Of a stretch of DNA of 20,675 nucleotides, positions 7,364 through 15,289 are shown piece by piece. Origin of the DNA: an uncultured Bacillota bacterium (GTDB lineage Bacteria > Bacillota_I > Bacilli_A > RF39 > UBA660); NCBI GenBank assembly GCA_945928335.1, contig CAMENK010000003.1, positions 1 through 20,675 of the forward strand, written 5' to 3'. Every line of letters begins with the position of its first letter. The first letter of the stretch is position 1. The notes under the pieces are model-generated. The model searched no databases and was not told the origin of the DNA. It worked only from the letters and a program-made list of their open reading frames with translations. The position numbers and the translations under genes are program-made.

Positions 7364-10306
7364 ATGAATGATAAAAGAGAAGAAATAAATAATACTGATG
7401 AAATAAATAACAACGCACGACCAGTGCGCTCTTTTGCTGTTCAGAACATTAATGGTAGTCAAGAAATTAAAGAAAGACTTGAGGCATCAAAAAAAACAAA
7501 TTTAAATAATGATTCGAAAATTACAAGTAAAGATACAGTTAGTGAATTACCTGAATCAAGGAATACTTTACCAAAAAAAGATGAACTTGAAAGTAATGAA
7601 GATAAAATTAACAAAAATAGCAATTTACAAAATATCACTAATGACTCAAATCGTTCAGATACTAAAAAGGCTAAACAAGATCAAGAATTTCTTGAAAATA
7701 TTGAAAAAAAGCAAGATGACGTTAATAAAGTTTTGAAAAATGTTAAAGAAACACCTGCTAAAGTAAAAGCAATTATTTCATTTTTTAAAACACCTTTAGG
7801 TAAGCTAGTATTAATAATATTATTATCTTTAATAGGATTATTTTTACTAGTTGCATTAGCAACAATACTAAGTAATCTTTTCCAATTAGTGATAAGTAGT
7901 ATTGGTATAAAATTTGGTTTATCTGGAGAGTATTCTTATATGGCCTCTACAGAAACAAATGAAGAATATAACTACTACTACTTTAATGAAGATAGGGTAT
8001 ATGAAGAAGGGATGACTAGAGGAGAAGTAGAGGAAATGGTTAAGAATGCAAAGGATGAGGATGGAAATCCTATTGCTTGTAGATTAACATTTTTTCAGAA
8101 AGTTAAATTGTTTTTAGGAATAGAAGATGGTACAGATCCATGTGAATTTATGGAGTCTTTAAAAAGAAGAACTAAAAAAAGAGAATATGGTGAACTTCAA
8201 AATATAGCTCCTGGATATATAATGAATACATTTTACTACGCTTTTGAAACTCAAAATTATAAATTAAATGGAGAACCATTTATAACTGATTATATTGAAA
8301 CAAGTGCTGAGAAGGATGATCAAGCCGCTTTATTAGATATTAAACAAATAACGAGTGATTTAGATGCTATAAATTTATTATTTGGACATAAAAGAGCAAA
8401 TGGTAAATATTTGTTCAGACCTGATGATATTGATGTTCTATTAGATGAATATATATATCAAGAAAATTATAAATATTGGAGATGGGAATTAGTTGATGAA
8501 GAAACAAATAAATATGAATGTGTAGAAAAAGTTAGGGATAAAACAAGAAAAATAGATGTAGATAAATATAAGATTTTTTTGAGATATGGTAAGGTTGCTG
8601 CGATTGGTAGTAATGCTCCTATTAAATATGGTATTTTAAATGAATTAGATAAAATGCCAAAATCAGGTAATAGGGGATATGAGGGAGACAAAAATTTTAT
8701 TGCTTCGTATCAAGCAACAAGTCCTGAATGTCAAACGGGGTGTACAAATTGTTATGAAGATAATTATGGAACTCCTCCTAGCGATTTAGAAGTATATAAA
8801 ATCAAAGCAATGCCAGATGAAAAAGGTGATGATGGGGCTGCGTTAAATTTATCAACTGGAACATTTGATTATAGAAATGGATTCATTTTTACTAGATATC
8901 CTAGGTATATGGAAGAATTTACAGTTTATAATGAAGTAAAGTTTGATTATATTGTTGCAAAAGAAATTGAAAAATTCATTGTTCATATTTCTGATAGACA
9001 AGATTATGCTAATTATTTATTAGGTTATAAATCAGATGTAGGGGATTTAGTAGGTACAAAAGGTAATGGTGGAAATGGTACTTCAACAATAATTTGTGAT
9101 TATACTGAATTAGATGGTTCAAATATTGGAAGTACTGATACGAATTTACAAGTACAGTTAACATTTCCTGATAAAAGTGCATTTACATTTAATAACTTTG
9201 ATTTTGAAAGCAATGCAGATATGGAAGGACAGTTAATTAGTCTTGAAAAATATGTATTAGGAGCTGTCTATATGGAAGCTGGTGGTGAGTATGGTCAAGC
9301 AGACTATTATGTTACTAGTGTAGAAACGACTTCTAAAGCATTTTCTGTTATGGTAAGAAGTTTTGTTTTAGCGGCTGGTTCTTCAGATGGATCAACTATT
9401 AGAATATCTAACTCTACTCAGCGTCAAACATATTGTGATCCAGATGAAGGCTGCTATGTTTGTCCTGCGACTAATAATCCTAATAATGTAATTGTCATGC
9501 CAATAGATAGTGAATTAGCAAAAAATGCTCCAAATTGTATAAAGAAAGACCCTTTGCCTCAAAATTCACCACTAAGGGAATATGTAAAAGCAACGGCCGG
9601 ACAAGTAATGACTGACTCAAGTGGTAAAGTTGCATTGACTCAATATGATACCACTAAATTAAGCGATTGGCATACTGATCAAAGTTTAGCAAATTATGAT
9701 TATGCAGAAATTTTATATTATCTATATGGGGATCAAGGATTTGAATTAAATGGTGTAGAATGTGAAATAATTACTACAGGTGGAGGAAGTACTGATATTG
9801 CAAGTGGACCATGGGATTCATGGAAACAATGTGGGCCATGGGGAGATCAACCATTTGGAACAGATGCAACACTTTGTAGTGCAGGATGCTTAATAACTTC
9901 ATATGCAAAACTTATTGCCGATGCAAATCCATCAACACTTAAGATACCAAACTTTAATCCACTAACTTTTACACAAGCACTAAATGCAAATAATTGCTTT
10001 TCTGGAAATGAATTACTAAACTATTGTGCATTAGATACTGCTGTTGGAGCAGGAAATTACACTTATGGTTCTGGTTCTTTAACTGGCACATTCGAAAATA
10101 AGCGATCCCAAGTTGAAAGTTTTTTGAATCAAGGATATTATGTTATAATAAGCGTTAAAAGTAATGGCCACTGGGTATATGTAACTGGAACAACTGCAAA
10201 TGATATATTGATGTCAGATCCATCATCATCACATGGCAATTCAAATTCCGTATTTAATACTTATGGAAATACTTCAACATCTTATAAAATAATAAAATTT
10301 ACATAG
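7364..10306 (+). CDS. Membrane-anchored SpoIID-like plus C39-like wall-remodelling protein
   Basis: 980 residues; AGGTGG at 7354-7359. A charged cytoplasmic region (about 1-140) and one long hydrophobic anchor (about 146-180) precede a large outer part. Residues about 190-570 match nothing I recognise. From about 575 to 795 the sequence follows the SpoIID/LytB domain: YVLGAVYMEAGG with the expected acidic residue (E638), a downstream TAGQVM segment and a closing YAEILYYLYG. SpoIID is a peptidoglycan lytic transglycosylase acting in engulfment. Residues about 815-980 resemble a C39-like (C39_2) papain-fold peptidase: AGCLITSYAKL (probable nucleophile C842), GHWVYVTG (H936) and MSDP (D952). The protein probably opens peptidoglycan for the T4SS, a job usually done there by transglycosylase plus NlpC/P60 or CHAP proteins. 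Domain calls are by motif only. Confidence 0.78.
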   Translation: MNDKREEINNTDEINNNARPVRSFAVQNINGSQEIKERLEASKKTNLNNDSKITSKDTVSELPESRNTLPKKDELESNEDKINKNSNLQNITNDSNRSDTKKAKQDQEFLENIEKKQDDVNKVLKNVKETPAKVKAIISFFKTPLGKLVLIILLSLIGLFLLVALATILSNLFQLVISSIGIKFGLSGEYSYMASTETNEEYNYYYFNEDRVYEEGMTRGEVEEMVKNAKDEDGNPIACRLTFFQKVKLFLGIEDGTDPCEFMESLKRRTKKREYGELQNIAPGYIMNTFYYAFETQNYKLNGEPFITDYIETSAEKDDQAALLDIKQITSDLDAINLLFGHKRANGKYLFRPDDIDVLLDEYIYQENYKYWRWELVDEETNKYECVEKVRDKTRKIDVDKYKIFLRYGKVAAIGSNAPIKYGILNELDKMPKSGNRGYEGDKNFIASYQATSPECQTGCTNCYEDNYGTPPSDLEVYKIKAMPDEKGDDGAALNLSTGTFDYRNGFIFTRYPRYMEEFTVYNEVKFDYIVAKEIEKFIVHISDRQDYANYLLGYKSDVGDLVGTKGNGGNGTSTIICDYTELDGSNIGSTDTNLQVQLTFPDKSAFTFNNFDFESNADMEGQLISLEKYVLGAVYMEAGGEYGQADYYVTSVETTSKAFSVMVRSFVLAAGSSDGSTIRISNSTQRQTYCDPDEGCYVCPATNNPNNVIVMPIDSELAKNAPNCIKKDPLPQNSPLREYVKATAGQVMTDSSGKVALTQYDTTKLSDWHTDQSLANYDYAEILYYLYGDQGFELNGVECEIITTGGGSTDIASGPWDSWKQCGPWGDQPFGTDATLCSAGCLITSYAKLIADANPSTLKIPNFNPLTFTQALNANNCFSGNELLNYCALDTAVGAGNYTYGSGSLTGTFENKRSQVESFLNQGYYVIISVKSNGHWVYVTGTTANDILMSDPSSSHGNSNSVFNTYGNTSTSYKIIKFT

Positions 10307-10317
10307 GGGTGTAGTGT

Positions 10318-11094
10318 ATGAAAAAAGATAATAAATTTGAAATAGGCATAGTAGTTGGCTTAGTAATATTAACTATAATATTGTTAGGAATATATGCTAT
10401 TATTGAAATAATAAATAAAAGAAATTCCTATACATTATTTGTTTATCCTTACACAGTATTAGAATGTACTAAGTGGAAATGTGAAGATAAATCTGTAAAT
10501 ATTGGAGAATACAGCAGCAATAAGTACATTACTTATATAGATGGAGAATATACTGGAATAAATAAAGTTCTTTACAATAACAAAAATATTAAAATGTATG
10601 TCTTTGATGATAATAATAAAAATATATTTAAAGACAAAAATTATTTGTTAGCATATAAAGGATATCCTACAATAAAACAATATTCCTTTACCATAAATGA
10701 TTTAAATGATAGTAGCATTATTAGCAAATTGTCTGATGTGTCAAAAATGTCATTAAATCAAATTAAATATATAAAATATGACTTTGATGGTGATTCACAA
10801 AATGAATATTTGTATATATCTAATAGTGGTTTTACAGCTTCTAAATATTATAATTTAATGGTATATAGAGATGAAGATAGATATCAAGTAATTGAAAATG
10901 AAATAGTAGATGATTTCACAGATAATAGTCTTTTATCCATTACAAATTTAGTAGATATATTTGATGATAATAAGATAGAATTTATTGTTACAAAGGAATA
11001 CTATGATCAAAAAGGTTATTGTAATGTACTATATAGATTAAAAGGAAAAAAATTTGTTCCTGTAAATGAATGTAATATTATTGGAAATAGTTAA
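10318..11094 (+). CDS. Membrane-anchored extracytoplasmic protein, unknown function
   Basis: 258 residues, 11 bp after the hydrolase gene, with an AGGGGTG-type ribosome site. One N-terminal membrane helix (about 9-30) is followed by a soluble outer domain. Visible marks are a C-x4-C pair near the start of that domain, two further cysteines near the C-terminus, and DFDGDSQNEY at 155-164, which looks like the Ca2+-binding DxDGDxxxE loop of FG-GAP/VCBS-type repeats. I do not recognise the family. As the last gene of the operon it is probably an accessory envelope component of the T4SS-like apparatus. The terminator begins inside the final codons. Confidence 0.65.
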   Translation: MKKDNKFEIGIVVGLVILTIILLGIYAIIEIINKRNSYTLFVYPYTVLECTKWKCEDKSVNIGEYSSNKYITYIDGEYTGINKVLYNNKNIKMYVFDDNNKNIFKDKNYLLAYKGYPTIKQYSFTINDLNDSSIISKLSDVSKMSLNQIKYIKYDFDGDSQNEYLYISNSGFTASKYYNLMVYRDEDRYQVIENEIVDDFTDNSLLSITNLVDIFDDNKIEFIVTKEYYDQKGYCNVLYRLKGKKFVPVNECNIIGNS

Positions 11095-11113
11095 AATACT
11101 ATTTCTTTTTTTT
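11084..11113 (+). terminator. Terminator of the T4SS-like operon
   Basis: An 8-bp stem (11084-11091 with 11098-11105), a TAAAAT loop and eight T residues. The upstream arm lies in the last codons and the loop carries the TAA stop. It marks the right boundary of the operon before the sigma gene. Confidence 0.8.
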
Positions 11114-11150
11114 CTATAATTTGTTATTATATAGCACTAAGGAGATACTT

Positions 11151-11939
11151 ATGAATATAAATTTTGAATTACCCAGTCTTTTAACATCTGAATACCAAAG
11201 TGAATTATTTAAAAATTATAACTTAACTAGAGATCAAAATATTAGAAAAATACTTATTGAACATAATTTAAGATTAGTAATTATGAGATTAAATACTAGA
11301 TTCTATTTTCTTAATTATGATAAAGAAGATTTATTTATGATTGGGACTATTGGATTAATTCAAGCAATTGATAATTATGATGTTAATAAAGGAATAAGTT
11401 TTAGTACTTTTGCAACTAAATGTATCGATAATCAGATATTATTATTTTATAGAACATATTATAGACATAATATTGAAAGTGAAATTAGTCTAAATGAGAA
11501 AACTAAGTTAAGAGATGATATTGAATTATTAGATACAATTAGTAGTAAAGATAATTTTGAAGAAAAAATCATTAATAATGTGATTATAAATGATGTAATA
11601 AAATGTTTAAATGAAAAAGAAAAAGATATATTATTATCTTACTATGGAGCATTGGGAAGAAAAAAATTAAATCAAAGAGAGTTGGCTGAAAAATACAATG
11701 TTACTTATAGTAGAATACAGCAGATATTAAAATTATCAATAGAAAAAATAAGAAGAATAAAAACTTTAGAAAAATCAATATTTGATATATTTAAAGATTA
11801 TGAAAGAGAGAAAGTAAAAAAATCACTTATGCATTTAACTAAAGAAGAATTATATAGATTAAGAGATATAAGAATAACTGAATTAAATCCTAATGGAAAA
11901 GAAAAAGAATTATATTTAAAAATAAAAAGTTTTTTCTAA
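11151..11939 (+). CDS. Sporulation sigma factor, SigE/SigK type
   Basis: 262 residues; ATG 11151 is chosen because AAGGAGA at 11139-11145 precedes it at ideal distance. Region 2 reads HNLRLVI, EDLFMIGTIGLIQAIDNYD and FSTFATKCIDNQIL, close to the SigE/SigK pattern with its Cys-Ile-Asp/Glu-Asn signature. Region 4 has an HTH at about 172-203 (RELAEKYNVTYSRIQQI). SigE and SigK drive mother-cell transcription after engulfment begins. Two oddities: homology begins almost at residue 1, leaving no room for the inhibitory pro-sequence of B. subtilis SigE and SigK, and about 60 charged residues extend past region 4. No hairpin terminator separates it from spoVS. Which mother-cell sigma it corresponds to cannot be settled by eye. 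Confidence 0.82.
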   Translation: MNINFELPSLLTSEYQSELFKNYNLTRDQNIRKILIEHNLRLVIMRLNTRFYFLNYDKEDLFMIGTIGLIQAIDNYDVNKGISFSTFATKCIDNQILLFYRTYYRHNIESEISLNEKTKLRDDIELLDTISSKDNFEEKIINNVIINDVIKCLNEKEKDILLSYYGALGRKKLNQRELAEKYNVTYSRIQQILKLSIEKIRRIKTLEKSIFDIFKDYEREKVKKSLMHLTKEELYRLRDIRITELNPNGKEKELYLKIKSFF

Positions 11940-11941
11940 AT

Positions 11942-11970
11942 TTGGTATTTTAATATTAAAAAAATAATAT
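11942..11970 (+). promoter_or_regulatory. Possible promoter of spoVS
   Basis: TTGGTA at 11942-11947, a 17-bp spacer and TAATAT at 11965-11970. The match is moderate in very AT-rich DNA; readthrough from the sigma gene is an alternative. Confidence 0.35.
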
Positions 11971-11994
11971 ATTTTATCAAGGGGGAATTATATT

Positions 11995-12258
11995 ATGGAT
12001 ATAATTAAAGTATCAAGCAAAAGTGTTCCACAAAAAGTTGCAGGCGCTATTGCTAATTTATTTAGAGAACAAAATTCAGGAGTTGAAATACAAGCTATAG
12101 GTGCAGGTGCGCTTAATCAAGCTATAAAAGCAATTGCTATAGCAAGAGGTTATACAGCACCAACAGGAAAAAATCTAGTATGCACCCCTGCTTTTAGTGA
12201 TATCTTGATTGATGGAGAAGAAAGAACTGCAATTAAGTTAATTGTCGAGGCAAAATAG
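11995..12258 (+). CDS. spoVS: Stage V sporulation protein S
   Basis: 87 residues, the usual SpoVS length, with the family's near-invariant core: EIQAIGAGALNQAIKAIAIARG and, toward the end, DGEERTAIKLIVE. SpoVS is a small Alba-like nucleic-acid-binding protein needed for normal septation timing and coat and core maturation in B. subtilis. The ribosome site is AGGGGG just upstream (about 11980-11985). Placement after a mother-cell-type sigma factor fits a sporulation cluster. Its terminator begins within the last four codons. Confidence 0.97.
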   Translation: MDIIKVSSKSVPQKVAGAIANLFREQNSGVEIQAIGAGALNQAIKAIAIARGYTAPTGKNLVCTPAFSDILIDGEERTAIKLIVEAK

Positions 12259-12267
12259 CCTCTTTTT
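12247..12267 (+). terminator. Terminator overlapping the spoVS stop codon
   Basis: A 5-bp GC-rich stem (12247-12251 with 12258-12262), a 6-nt loop and TTTTT. The TAG stop (12256-12258) lies in the loop and at the foot of the downstream arm. Confidence 0.65.
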
Positions 12268-12270
12268 AAT

Positions 12271-12297
12271 TTGATAAAAATGTGTTATTCTTATAAT
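12271..12297 (+). promoter_or_regulatory. Promoter of the pseudopilin gene
   Basis: TTGATA at 12271-12276 and TATAAT at 12292-12297 with a short 15-bp spacer. The ribosome site AGGTGG begins 1 bp after the -10 box, giving a minimal leader. Confidence 0.45.
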
Positions 12298-12308
12298 AGG
12301 TGGATGAA

Positions 12309-12710
12309 ATGAATAAAAAAGGTTTTACTTTAACTGAATTATTAGTGGTTATAATGCTCTTAATAACTGTCATGGGAGTATCAATTCTTGGTATGCAAAA
12401 AATAAGTGATGAATCAAAAATTAAAAATTTAAAAAGAATAAAAAAAGAAGTAGAGTTAGCTACAGAACTTTATTTTGATGATAATGAAATTTATGAACAA
12501 AACTTGTTAAATGATTCTAATGTTGAAAAATGCACTAGACTTTATGTATTAACAAATAATGGATATTTAGATATTGATTTAGAAAATCCTCTAGATGGTA
12601 AAAGAATACCAGGCAATTTATGTGTAATGTCAAAAGTTAATGATAATGGAGTAATTGAACATCATTTTGAATATATTGATAAAATTATTACAGAATATGA
12701 AAATAAATAA
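12309..12710 (+). CDS. Type IV pilin-like (pseudopilin) protein
   Basis: 133 residues; ATG 12309 is preferred over the in-frame GTG at 12300, which is part of the AGGTGG ribosome site (12298-12303). The N-terminus [15 protein letters not shown] is a textbook class III prepilin signal: cleavage by prepilin peptidase after G5, N-methylated F6 and the conserved Glu five residues after F. A single hydrophobic helix and a small soluble domain with two cysteines follow. Related proteins form competence (ComGC-like) or type IV pili. No pilus ATPase, platform protein or peptidase is in the window, so it stands alone here and must use machinery encoded elsewhere. It is unrelated in fold to the VirB2-like proteins upstream. 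Confidence 0.88.
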   Translation: MNKKGFTLTELLVVIMLLITVMGVSILGMQKISDESKIKNLKRIKKEVELATELYFDDNEIYEQNLLNDSNVEKCTRLYVLTNNGYLDIDLENPLDGKRIPGNLCVMSKVNDNGVIEHHFEYIDKIITEYENK

Positions 12711-12711
12711 G

Positions 12712-12742
12712 TGTCAACCTAAAAAGGTTGACATATATTTTT
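12712..12742 (+). terminator. Terminator after the pseudopilin gene
   Basis: A perfect 9-bp stem (12712-12720 with 12725-12733) and AAAA loop, then a T-rich tail. The downstream arm contains the TTGACA -35 box of rpsP. Confidence 0.75.
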
Positions 12743-12756
12743 ATATATGATAATAT
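12728..12756 (+). promoter_or_regulatory. SigA-type promoter of rpsP-khpA
   Basis: Consensus TTGACA at 12728-12733, a 17-bp spacer and TAATAT at 12751-12756; GATAAT at 12749-12754 is an overlapping alternative. The -35 box is embedded in the preceding terminator. Confidence 0.65.
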
Positions 12757-12781
12757 TATCTACAGAAAGAGAGGTAAAACT

Positions 12782-13048
12782 ATGGTAAAATTAAGACTTA
12801 AAAGAATGGGAAGTAAAAAGAAACCATATTATAGAATAGTAGCTGCTGATAGCCGTGATAGAAGAGATGGTTCATTTTTAGAATTAGTTGGTACTTATAG
12901 TCCATTAGAAAATTCTAAAATTAATATCAATGAAGAAGTTGCTCTTAAATGGTTAAGAAATGGTGCTATGCCAACTGATACTGTTAAAAATTTATTAAGT
13001 AAGGCTGGAATTATGGAAAAATTCCATAACGAAAGAAATTCCAAATAA
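12782..13048 (+). CDS. rpsP: Ribosomal protein bS16
   Basis: 88 residues starting [20 protein letters not shown], the invariant bS16 opening, with [18 protein letters not shown] following. The ATG at 12782 is correct: GAGG at 12771-12774 precedes it, and the upstream in-frame extension would run through the promoter. bS16 is an early 30S assembly protein. The stop codon overlaps the khpA start as TAATG, implying coupled translation. The rimM-trmD genes that usually follow in Firmicutes are absent here. Confidence 0.98.
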   Translation: MVKLRLKRMGSKKKPYYRIVAADSRDRRDGSFLELVGTYSPLENSKININEEVALKWLRNGAMPTDTVKNLLSKAGIMEKFHNERNSK

Positions 13049-13290
13049 TGAGTATAGAAGAATTTGCAGAATTCCTAGTTACTAACATCGCAAAAGAAAG
13101 TGACTTAGTAAAAGTTAAAAAGTTTGTTACTGAAGAAGGAACAATCATAGAAATATTAGTAAGTGAAAGCGATATGTCACGAGTAATAGGAAAGCAAGGT
13201 AGAGTGGCTAATTCAATTAAAAGTTTAATTCAAGCAAAAGCATATAATGATGGAATTAAAGATATAAAAATAAATATTGATTCATTTTAA
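13048..13290 (+). CDS. khpA: KH-domain RNA-binding protein KhpA (YlqC)
   Basis: 80 residues, a single KH domain with the RNA-binding loop VIGKQGR (G48-K-Q-G51) and the usual short N-terminal helix. KhpA works with KhpB/Jag in RNA binding that affects cell division and elongation in Firmicutes. It directly follows and overlaps rpsP, the classical rpsP-ylqC pairing. Its 3' end forms part of a bidirectional terminator shared with the convergent gene. Confidence 0.93.
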   Translation: MSIEEFAEFLVTNIAKESDLVKVKKFVTEEGTIIEILVSESDMSRVIGKQGRVANSIKSLIQAKAYNDGIKDIKINIDSF

Positions 13291-13309
13291 AATCAATATT
13301 TATTTTTTT
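13272..13309. terminator. Bidirectional terminator between khpA and the convergent lyase gene
   Basis: An 11-bp stem (13272-13282 with 13291-13301) around an 8-nt loop, with a T-run on the plus strand and T-rich sequence on the minus side. The khpA stop is in the loop, and the stop of the convergent gene touches the other arm. Confidence 0.7.
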
Positions 13310-14532
13310 AATTCACTAATAATATTTGCCAAAGCCAATTTACCATATTCGTAAGTTAGTCCACCTTGTAAATACAAAATGTAAGGTTCTCTTAAAGGAG
13401 CATCACAAGATAATTCAATAGAAGAACCTTGAGTAAATGAAGGACTAGCCATAATAACTTTAGAATCATATCCAGGCATTTCTGATGGAATAGGTGTTAC
13501 ATTAGAATTAACTGGACCTGAACTTTGCAAAAGCTTAGAAAACTTAACTAAATTTTCTTCATTCTCTAAATAAATACTTAATACTATATCAGATCTTTCT
13601 TCATTAGATTTAGGACTAGTAATATAACCTAAACTTTCCATAACTTTACTAGTCAAATAATTTATTTTCAAACTAGAAGCAACAACACTAGGTGCAAAAT
13701 ATAAACCTAATAAAAACATTTTATTAGAATCAAGTGATGGTCCAACATCTTTTCCTTCTCCAGGCAAGGTTAATCTTTCACTAATTAAATGTATTAAGTT
13801 CTTTTTACCAACAACATAAGCTCCATTAGTACAAATCCCAGCACCTAAATTTTTAATAAGAGAACCAACACATACATCAGCCCCAACTTCAATAGGATTC
13901 TTTCTTTCAACAAACTCACAATAACAATTATCTACAAAAATAATAATATCGTTATTTATATCTTTTATAAGTTTAATAACTTTTTCTAATTTGTTAATAC
14001 CTATACTTTCTCTAGTAGAATAACCACGTGATCTTTGAATATAAATCATTTTAATATTACCAAGACTTTTTTTAATTTCATCATAATTAAAATCATTATC
14101 AATTAAATCTATCTCTTTATAATTTATGCCAAAACTTTTTAAAGAACTATCATTATCTCTTATACCAATTACTTCATGCATAGTATCGTATGGAGTTCCA
14201 GTTATAGAAACAAAAGTATCACCTGGTCTAAGTAATCCAAATAAACATGTACTTATCGCATGACTTCCTGAAATAAATTCTCTTCTAACTAAAGCATCCT
14301 CACTAGAAAAAATATCACTATAAATACTTTCAATCTTATCTCTACCTATATCATTAAACCCATATCCATTAGTCCCAAATAAATCACTCTCATTTAAATT
14401 ATATTTATGAAAAGCATCTAAAATTTTTTTACTATATAATAAAGATACTTCATCTATATCTTTAAAAACTTCAACTAATTCGTTTTCTTTTTCATTAACT
14501 AATCTAAAAGCATCTTCTTTAATATTTAACAT
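13300..14532 (-). CDS. ynbB: YnbB-type PLP-dependent lyase (methionine gamma-lyase / cystathionine beta-lyase family)
   Basis: 410 residues, full length for COG4100-type proteins, historically called aluminium-resistance proteins. Fold-type I PLP features are visible: SGSHAIS near 88-94, RPGDTFVSITGTPYDTMHEVIG (about 102-123) around the cofactor phosphate and ring, D201 in FVDNCYCEF, and the probable Schiff-base lysine K227 in GSLIKNLGAG. The C-terminal LQGGLTYEYG is also typical. The family is predicted to cleave sulfur amino acids, but the true substrate is uncertain. The start overlaps the end of the SDR gene, and its ribosome site GGAGGT (plus strand 14538-14543) is made from two glycine codons of that gene. 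In B. subtilis ynbB sits beside glnR; no such neighbour is here. Confidence 0.88.
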   Translation of the reverse strand: MLNIKEDAFRLVNEKENELVEVFKDIDEVSLLYSKKILDAFHKYNLNESDLFGTNGYGFNDIGRDKIESIYSDIFSSEDALVRREFISGSHAISTCLFGLLRPGDTFVSITGTPYDTMHEVIGIRDNDSSLKSFGINYKEIDLIDNDFNYDEIKKSLGNIKMIYIQRSRGYSTRESIGINKLEKVIKLIKDINNDIIIFVDNCYCEFVERKNPIEVGADVCVGSLIKNLGAGICTNGAYVVGKKNLIHLISERLTLPGEGKDVGPSLDSNKMFLLGLYFAPSVVASSLKINYLTSKVMESLGYITSPKSNEERSDIVLSIYLENEENLVKFSKLLQSSGPVNSNVTPIPSEMPGYDSKVIMASPSFTQGSSIELSCDAPLREPYILYLQGGLTYEYGKLALANIISELKK

Positions 14533-15266
14533 TTTTTACCTCCATCAATTTTAATAACACTATCATTTATATAACTGGCTTCATCACTACTTAAAAAATA
14601 AACTAAATTAGCAATTTCTTCTACATCAGCAAATCTATTTAATAATATTTTATTTTCTTCTTCTTTTTTAAATTCTTCACTCATATTTTTATTCATATCT
14701 GTATTTATCCATCCAGGACAGACAGTATTTACTCTAACATAAGGACTAAACTTATTAGCTAGATTATGACTTAAATTTATCACACCAGCTTTAGAAGCAT
14801 CATAATCAAGAGATTCAACATAATAAGAATCTATGGCATTATTACTACTAATATTTATAATTGAACCCTTTTTATTTTCAAACATTAAACTACCAAAAGT
14901 TTTACTCATTAAAAATGTACCAACTAAATTAACTTCTAAAATTTTCATAAAATTCTCTTTAGTCTTATCTTCAAAAGTTGTATCTAAACATATTCCAGCA
15001 TTATTAACTAACACATCTATATTACCAAATGTATTAACAACCATTTTTCTTAAACTTTCAATATTTTCTAAATCACTTACATCAAGTTTAAAAATAGTAC
15101 TTTTAACATTATATTTATTTATAATATAATCATTAAATTCTAATGATTCACTTTCGTGATTTAAATAAGTAATTATAGTATTATATCCATTACTTGCAAA
15201 TTTCTCTATAATACATTTACCTAAACCTATACTTGAACCAGTAACTAAAACAGTTTTATTATTCAT
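14526..15266 (-). CDS. Short-chain dehydrogenase/reductase (FabG-like)
   Basis: 246 residues, a classical SDR. The NAD(P)-binding TGSSIGLG is at 9-16, NNAG at 88-91, Ser in NISS at about 140-141, and catalytic Y155-x3-K159 in YDASK; CPGWINTD and a terminal DGG are also present. It reduces or oxidises a carbonyl/alcohol with NAD(P)(H). FabG-like residues are present, but no other fatty-acid synthesis genes are nearby, so the substrate is open. The start has GAGGTG (plus strand 15273-15278) as ribosome site. It is first of a two-gene minus-strand unit with a 7-bp overlap into the lyase gene, suggesting a shared pathway. Confidence 0.92.
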   Translation of the reverse strand: MNNKTVLVTGSSIGLGKCIIEKFASNGYNTIITYLNHESESLEFNDYIINKYNVKSTIFKLDVSDLENIESLRKMVVNTFGNIDVLVNNAGICLDTTFEDKTKENFMKILEVNLVGTFLMSKTFGSLMFENKKGSIINISSNNAIDSYYVESLDYDASKAGVINLSHNLANKFSPYVRVNTVCPGWINTDMNKNMSEEFKKEEENKILLNRFADVEEIANLVYFLSSDEASYINDSVIKIDGGKKC

Positions 15267-15289
15267 TTAAAACACCTCAATTCGTAAGT

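Noticed and set aside
1..11113. Integrative conjugative element with ends in this window
   Set aside because: No integrase, relaxase, coupling protein or direct-repeat pair was found, and the tRNA-Arg is 8 kb away across housekeeping genes with no sign of an attachment-site duplication.
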